Origin: Iamia sp052038315
Lineage (GTDB): Bacteria; Actinomycetota; Acidimicrobiia; Acidimicrobiales; Iamiaceae
Direction: 5' to 3'
Assembly (NCBI GenBank): GCA_052038315.1
Contig: JBQGCF010000091.1
Span: 1-31,421, forward strand
Length of the DNA stretch: 31,421 bases
Positions 28,679 to 31,421 of this stretch are shown here, piece after piece. The number at the start of each line of letters is the position of its first letter. Within the stretch, counting starts at the first letter, position 1. Both the position numbers and the translations under genes were made by a program. A model generated the notes under the pieces. The model saw only the letters and a program-made list of their open reading frames with translations. It was not told the DNA's origin and did not search any database.

Positions 28679-29308
28679 ATGCGACGACCCACCCGGCCGC
28701 TGGCCGCCGTGCTCTGCGGTCTCGCCCTGCTGGTCCTCCCGGCCCCGCCCACGGGCGCCAGCACCGGCACGATCGGCCGGGGCACGCTCGAGATCGGCCT
28801 GGCCCCCGCCCTCGCCATCGACCTGGCGCCCGGCACCGGCCCCTGTCCCGAGGTCCCGTCACGCATCACCTCGACCGTGACGGCGACCGCCCCCGGCGGC
28901 GTGCACCTCACCGTCACGATCACCGACCTGCCGTTCACCTACGCCGGGTCCACCTACTTCCTGTCCGGCATCTCCGTCGACGGCCGCGGGGCCTTCGAGC
29001 CCTCCGCGACTCGCTTCACGGTCGGCCCCCTCGCATCGACGGTCGGCAACGTCTACGCCGAGACCCGCCCCGGCGCCTGCGTGCCCGGCGACGCGGCCTG
29101 CGCGGCGGCCACGCTGGACACGAGGAGGGTGCCGATGGACCTGCGGGGGAGCTTCCTCGGCGGCCACCTCTTCGACCCGCCGGCGCTCCTCGGCGACGCG
29201 GTCATGAGCGGGTCGGGCGAGGTCCGGGCGATCGGCTGCTCGTCGCGGTTCGCGGCCCTGGACGGAAGCGCCCTGAGCCTCACGGACATGAAGCTCTCCT
29301 TCGCCTGA
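28679..29308 (+). CDS. Secreted four-cysteine protein of unknown family (paralogue B)
   Basis: The 209-residue protein has a Sec signal (MRRPTRPLAAVLCGLALLVL, cleavage probable near PTGA-ST) and a mature domain with four cysteines (GTGPCPE, GACVP, ACAA, IGCSS). These positions match those of the protein at 5423-6112. Shared blocks include AIDL.PGTGPCP, FTYAGSTYFLSGIS and VGNVYAETRPGAC, as well as GSFLGG and the C-terminal S.T.M...F. GAAGGAG eight bases before ATG 28679 is a good Shine-Dalgarno. GC and codon use return to the chromosomal style here, so this gene is outside the low-GC module. Exported; function unknown. Confidence 0.8.
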   Translation: MRRPTRPLAAVLCGLALLVLPAPPTGASTGTIGRGTLEIGLAPALAIDLAPGTGPCPEVPSRITSTVTATAPGGVHLTVTITDLPFTYAGSTYFLSGISVDGRGAFEPSATRFTVGPLASTVGNVYAETRPGACVPGDAACAAATLDTRRVPMDLRGSFLGGHLFDPPALLGDAVMSGSGEVRAIGCSSRFAALDGSALSLTDMKLSFA

Positions 29309-29353
29309 GCCGGAGGCGAGGGGCCACCACCCTTCGTGTTCTGGGGGGTCACT

Positions 29354-29390
29354 CGTTCGGGTTAGGGTGCGGCGCCCGCAACACCGAACG
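29354..29390 (+). promoter_or_regulatory. Stem-loop in the leader of the Cas2-like gene
   Basis: CGTTCGG (29354-29360) and CCGAACG (29384-29390) form an outer stem enclosing TGCGG-CGC-CCGCA (29368-29380). It lies 22 bases before the GTG start. A TAGGGT -10-like hexamer (29363-29368) is inside it. Confidence 0.35.
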
Positions 29391-29412
29391 TGACCGGCTG
29401 GGGGGCCAGCAC

Positions 29413-29685
29413 GTGCGCACCCTGCTCATCAGCTACGACGTGGACCGCGCCACGCAGCGGTACCGCCAGCTGGTCGACCTCCTGCGGCGGGAGCCGCAGT
29501 GTTGGCACTACCTCGACAGCACGTGGATCGTGCGCACTCCGGTCTCGGCCGGTGCGATGCGCGACCAGCTGGGGCGGTTCGTCAACGGCGGCGACGAGCT
29601 GCTCGTGCTCGACGTGACCGGGGCCGAGCACGCCCACCTCGGCTTCTCCACCAGGGCGGGGCGCTGGTTGGAGGACCACATCTGA
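29413..29685 (+). CDS. Solitary Cas2/VapD-fold-like small protein (SinR-family-like)
   Basis: The 90-residue protein begins VRTLLISYDVDRATQRYRQL, the first strand with Asp9 and helix seen in Cas2/VapD ferredoxin-fold proteins. WHYLDSTWIVRTPVSAGAMR and GDELLVLDVTGAEHAHLGF follow, and it ends WLEDHI. This matches the stand-alone SinR-like group that shares YDL/DSTW/ELLV motifs and is not part of CRISPR loci. No cas1, other cas gene or repeat array is in the window. A metal-dependent nuclease role is possible but unproven. GTG 29413 lies after GGGGGG; the frame is clean. Confidence 0.72.
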   Translation: MRTLLISYDVDRATQRYRQLVDLLRREPQCWHYLDSTWIVRTPVSAGAMRDQLGRFVNGGDELLVLDVTGAEHAHLGFSTRAGRWLEDHI

Positions 29686-29699
29686 CCTACCGTGCCGGC

Positions 29700-30287
29700 A
29701 TGGGCGTGACCGACGACACCGTCCCCTGGCAGGGCCTCAACCACCTGGCCCTGATCACCACCGACATGGATGCGACGGTCCGGTTCTGGCACGGCGTCCT
29801 CGGGGCGCCGCTGGTGGCGACGCTCGGCACGGCGACGTTCCGCCACTACTTCTTCGCCGTCGGGCCGGGCTCGACCGTCGCCTTCTTCGAGTACACGGGC
29901 ATCGAGCTGGAGCCCTTCGCCAAGCCCGCCGGCATCCCCGACGCCCGGGCCGTCCAGTTCGACCACCTCGCCCTCGACGTGCCCGACGAGACCGCCCTGC
30001 TCGGGCTGCGGGCCCGGCTCCAGGACCACGGCAGCGAGGTGACCGACGTGGTCGACCACGGGCTGATGCGGTCGATCTACTTCAGCGACCCGAACGGCAT
30101 CGCCCTGGAGGCCAGCTGGTGGGCCGACGACCCGACGAGCCTGGCGGCCGACGACGCCGCCCGCTTCTCCGACCCCGACCCGGTGCCGGCCGCCCGCGAG
30201 GCCCTGTCGGCCGAGGGCCTGGCGCACCTGCCCCACACCCGGCTGGTCGACGCCCCGGTGACGGGTCTCGCCGCTGTCCGCGGGTAG
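29700..30287 (+). CDS. VOC-family (glyoxalase/dioxygenase-fold) protein, 195 aa
   Basis: The 195-residue protein has paired VOC modules. The first starts GLNHLALITTDMDATVRFWH (ligand His), the second FDHLALDVPDETAL (ligand His) and ends IYFSDPNGIALEASWW (ligand Glu). These residues suggest an active metal centre. About 45 residues at the C-terminus (ADDAARFSDPDPVPAAREAL) lie outside the fold. Substrate unknown. It lies 14 bases after the Cas2-like gene and 10 before the next VOC gene, so the three may be one transcript. Confidence 0.85.
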   Translation: MGVTDDTVPWQGLNHLALITTDMDATVRFWHGVLGAPLVATLGTATFRHYFFAVGPGSTVAFFEYTGIELEPFAKPAGIPDARAVQFDHLALDVPDETALLGLRARLQDHGSEVTDVVDHGLMRSIYFSDPNGIALEASWWADDPTSLAADDAARFSDPDPVPAAREALSAEGLAHLPHTRLVDAPVTGLAAVRG

Positions 30288-30297
30288 GGACGGGCCC

Positions 30298-30702
30298 ATG
30301 AGCATCCGCTGGCAGTGCATCGGCATCGACACCCCCGACCCGTCCGGGCTGGCCCGCTGGTGGGCCGAGCTCCTCGGCTGGCGGATCACCTACGAGGACG
30401 ACGAGGAGGTCGTGCTGGAGCCGCAGGCCGGCTCGCCCGAGGCGGGTGTCGTCCCCGACATCAGCTTCTTCAAGGTCGAGGACCCCAAGGTGGTCAAGAA
30501 CCGCCTCCACTTCGACTTCCGCCCCGACGACCGCGACGCCGAGGTGGCCCGGGCCGAGGCGCTGGGCGCCACCCGGGTCGACATCGGCCAGGGCGACCAG
30601 ACCTGGGTCGTGCTCGCCGATCCCGAGGGCAACGAGTTCTGCATCCTGCGGGCCTTCACCCCCGAGGAGCTGGCCGAGGCCGACGGCGAGGCGGTCGCCT
30701 AG
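30298..30702 (+). CDS. Glyoxalase-like VOC domain protein, 134 aa
   Basis: The 134-residue protein fits the short actinobacterial glyoxalase-like family: WQCIGIDTPDPSGLARWWAE, GWRITYEDDEEVVLEP, NRLHFDFRPDDRDAEVARAE and VVLADPEGNEFCILRAF. The first ligand position is Cys/Gly rather than His (QCIGID), while His in NRLHFDF and Glu in NEFCIL remain, so metal binding may be altered. Its role is unknown. It is co-directional with the preceding VOC gene. Confidence 0.85.
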   Translation: MSIRWQCIGIDTPDPSGLARWWAELLGWRITYEDDEEVVLEPQAGSPEAGVVPDISFFKVEDPKVVKNRLHFDFRPDDRDAEVARAEALGATRVDIGQGDQTWVVLADPEGNEFCILRAFTPEELAEADGEAVA

Positions 30703-30751
30703 CCCCTGACCGCTGTCAACCGGCCGGCGGGGCTGTGCGTCGGAGGGGGCA

Positions 30752-31297
30752 GTGGAACCGCCGACCGACCTCGTGACCCCGGAGCAGGTCCCGCTGCTGG
30801 CCCGCCCGGCGGTCGATGCCGAGGACGCCCTGCTGCGCCCGCTCCTCCCGGCCCTCTTCGCCTTCGCCACCGCCGTGGCCGGCGACCGCCGCCTGGCCGA
30901 GGACCTGGTGATCGAGGCGACCGCCCGGACGCTCCCGCACCTGAGGCGGGGCCGGGTCGACGACGTGGCCCTCTACCTGCGGCGGGCGATCGTCAACGAG
31001 ATGACGAGCTGGGGCCGGCGCCGCCAGCTGGAGCGGCGTCAGGCCCACCACGGCCGGGCCGTGGCGGCCCGGGACGAGCCGGGCGGCGTGGCCGGCGTCG
31101 ACGACCGCCGCGTGCTGGCCGAGCTGCTGCGCAGGCTCCCCGTCCGCCAGCGCACCGTCCTGGTCCTGCGGTTCCTCGAGGACCTCCCGGTCGAGGAGGT
31201 GGCCCACGTGATGGGCACGAGCACCGGGACCGTGAAGACCCAGACGGCGCGGGGGCTCGAGCGCCTGCGCACCCTCCTGGAGGCCCACGATGGATGA
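30752..31297 (+). CDS. ECF RNA polymerase sigma factor (SigE-family-like)
   Basis: The 181-residue protein shows region 2 (LLPALFAFATAVAGDRRLAE, then DVALYLRRAIVNEMTSWGRR) and region 4 (RLPVRQRTVLVLRFLEDLPV, then GTSTGTVKTQTARGLERLRT). GGAGGGGG just before GTG 30752 supports the start. It overlaps the next gene by eight bases, as expected for an ECF sigma/anti-sigma pair. Target promoters cannot be read. It is the second such pair in the window, distinct in sequence from the one at 14694-15176. Confidence 0.9.
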   Translation: MEPPTDLVTPEQVPLLARPAVDAEDALLRPLLPALFAFATAVAGDRRLAEDLVIEATARTLPHLRRGRVDDVALYLRRAIVNEMTSWGRRRQLERRQAHHGRAVAARDEPGGVAGVDDRRVLAELLRRLPVRQRTVLVLRFLEDLPVEEVAHVMGTSTGTVKTQTARGLERLRTLLEAHDG

Positions 31298-31421
31298 CAC
31301 GGCCGTGATCGAACGCCTGCGATCGGAGCTGCGGGCCCAGGGCGAGGCCACGCCCACGCCCGACCGGCTGCTGGAGGCCGGCCGGCGGCGCTGGCGGCGG
31401 CGCCGGGCCCAGCGGACGGGG
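31290..31421 (+). CDS. N-terminus of the cognate sigma-regulatory protein (truncated by window edge)
   Basis: Forty-four codons are present: MDDTAVIERLRSELRAQGEA, then a very basic stretch (GRRRWRRRRAQRTG) at the edge. A basic patch just before a membrane helix is typical of the cytoplasmic part of ECF anti-sigma or sigma-linked membrane proteins. The start overlaps the sigma stop by eight bases. The rest lies outside the window. Confidence 0.65.
   Translation, partial: MDDTAVIERLRSELRAQGEATPTPDRLLEAGRRRWRRRRAQRTG

Noticed and set aside
25940..29400. Second copy of the tRNA-Pro 3' end as an att site
   Set aside because: I looked for GGGTTCAAATCCCGCC downstream within the window and found none; integration at the tRNA is not supported directly.
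29340..29700. CRISPR-Cas locus suggested by the Cas2-like protein
   Set aside because: No regularly spaced repeats and no cas1 or effector gene are present; the protein fits the solitary SinR-like group better.

Overview
The window is a very GC-rich, densely packed bacterial chromosome segment with mostly short intergenic gaps, frequent GTG starts, GTGA/ATGA stop-start overlaps and several probable leaderless genes. A WhiB regulator, a paired ArsA/Get3-like ATPase locus, a mycothiol-type maleylpyruvate-isomerase-fold protein and actinobacterial ECF sigma/anti-sigma pairs point to Actinomycetota. Overall style suggests a deep lineage such as Acidimicrobiia; that assignment is inference.

Layout. 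1-5.4 kb: a SufR-like regulator interrupted by an in-frame TAG, divergent from an Mrp/ApbC P-loop ATPase, then a NarL-type response regulator and histidine kinase, divergent from a GT39-like membrane glycosyltransferase. 5.4-9.7 kb: a secreted four-cysteine protein of unknown family, an M15 peptidase lipoprotein, and an ALDH - DUF779 - DinB/maleylpyruvate-isomerase-like operon. 9.7-12.4 kb: three paralogous anchored proteins sharing a new-looking C-terminal domain, interleaved with a YbaK-type deacylase. 12.4-15.2 kb: a siderophore-interacting flavoprotein converging on an ECF sigma factor/membrane-anchor pair. 15.2-19 kb: a five-gene minus-strand run (SRPBCC, ArsR, FxsA, Nudix, metallo-beta-lactamase-fold hydrolase) divergent from a ClpP peptidase across two matching palindromes. 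19-24.3 kb: SRPBCC protein, acyl-CoA thioesterase-like protein, WhiB with a structured leader, NfeD with a degenerate protease site, and two ArsA/Get3-like ATPases. This resembles the mycobacterial Rv3679-Rv3680-whiB4 locus. 24.3-25.9 kb: an uncharacterised protein, a STAS protein and a single-domain response regulator.

A tRNA-Pro(CGG) at 25.9 kb marks the start of an accessory segment (about 26.0-28.7 kb) with lower GC. It holds an XRE repressor, an AT-rich divergent control region, two small unknown proteins, and a decayed second copy of the 3' end of a tandem-HTH gene. The intact and decayed copies form direct repeats about 1.65 kb apart that bracket the module, which is how an integrated and partly eroded element could look. 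The chromosome then resumes with the second copy of the four-cysteine secreted family, a solitary Cas2/VapD-fold-like protein, two VOC proteins, and another ECF sigma/anti-sigma pair running off the end.

The best candidates for undescribed biology are: (i) the four-cysteine secreted family (5423-6112 and 28679-29308); (ii) the AWxDxxGxAVxS...DGW...C anchored-protein family at 9.7-12.4 kb; (iii) the small XRE-controlled module bracketed by direct repeats; and (iv) the twin-operator SRPBCC-ArsR/ClpP divergon.
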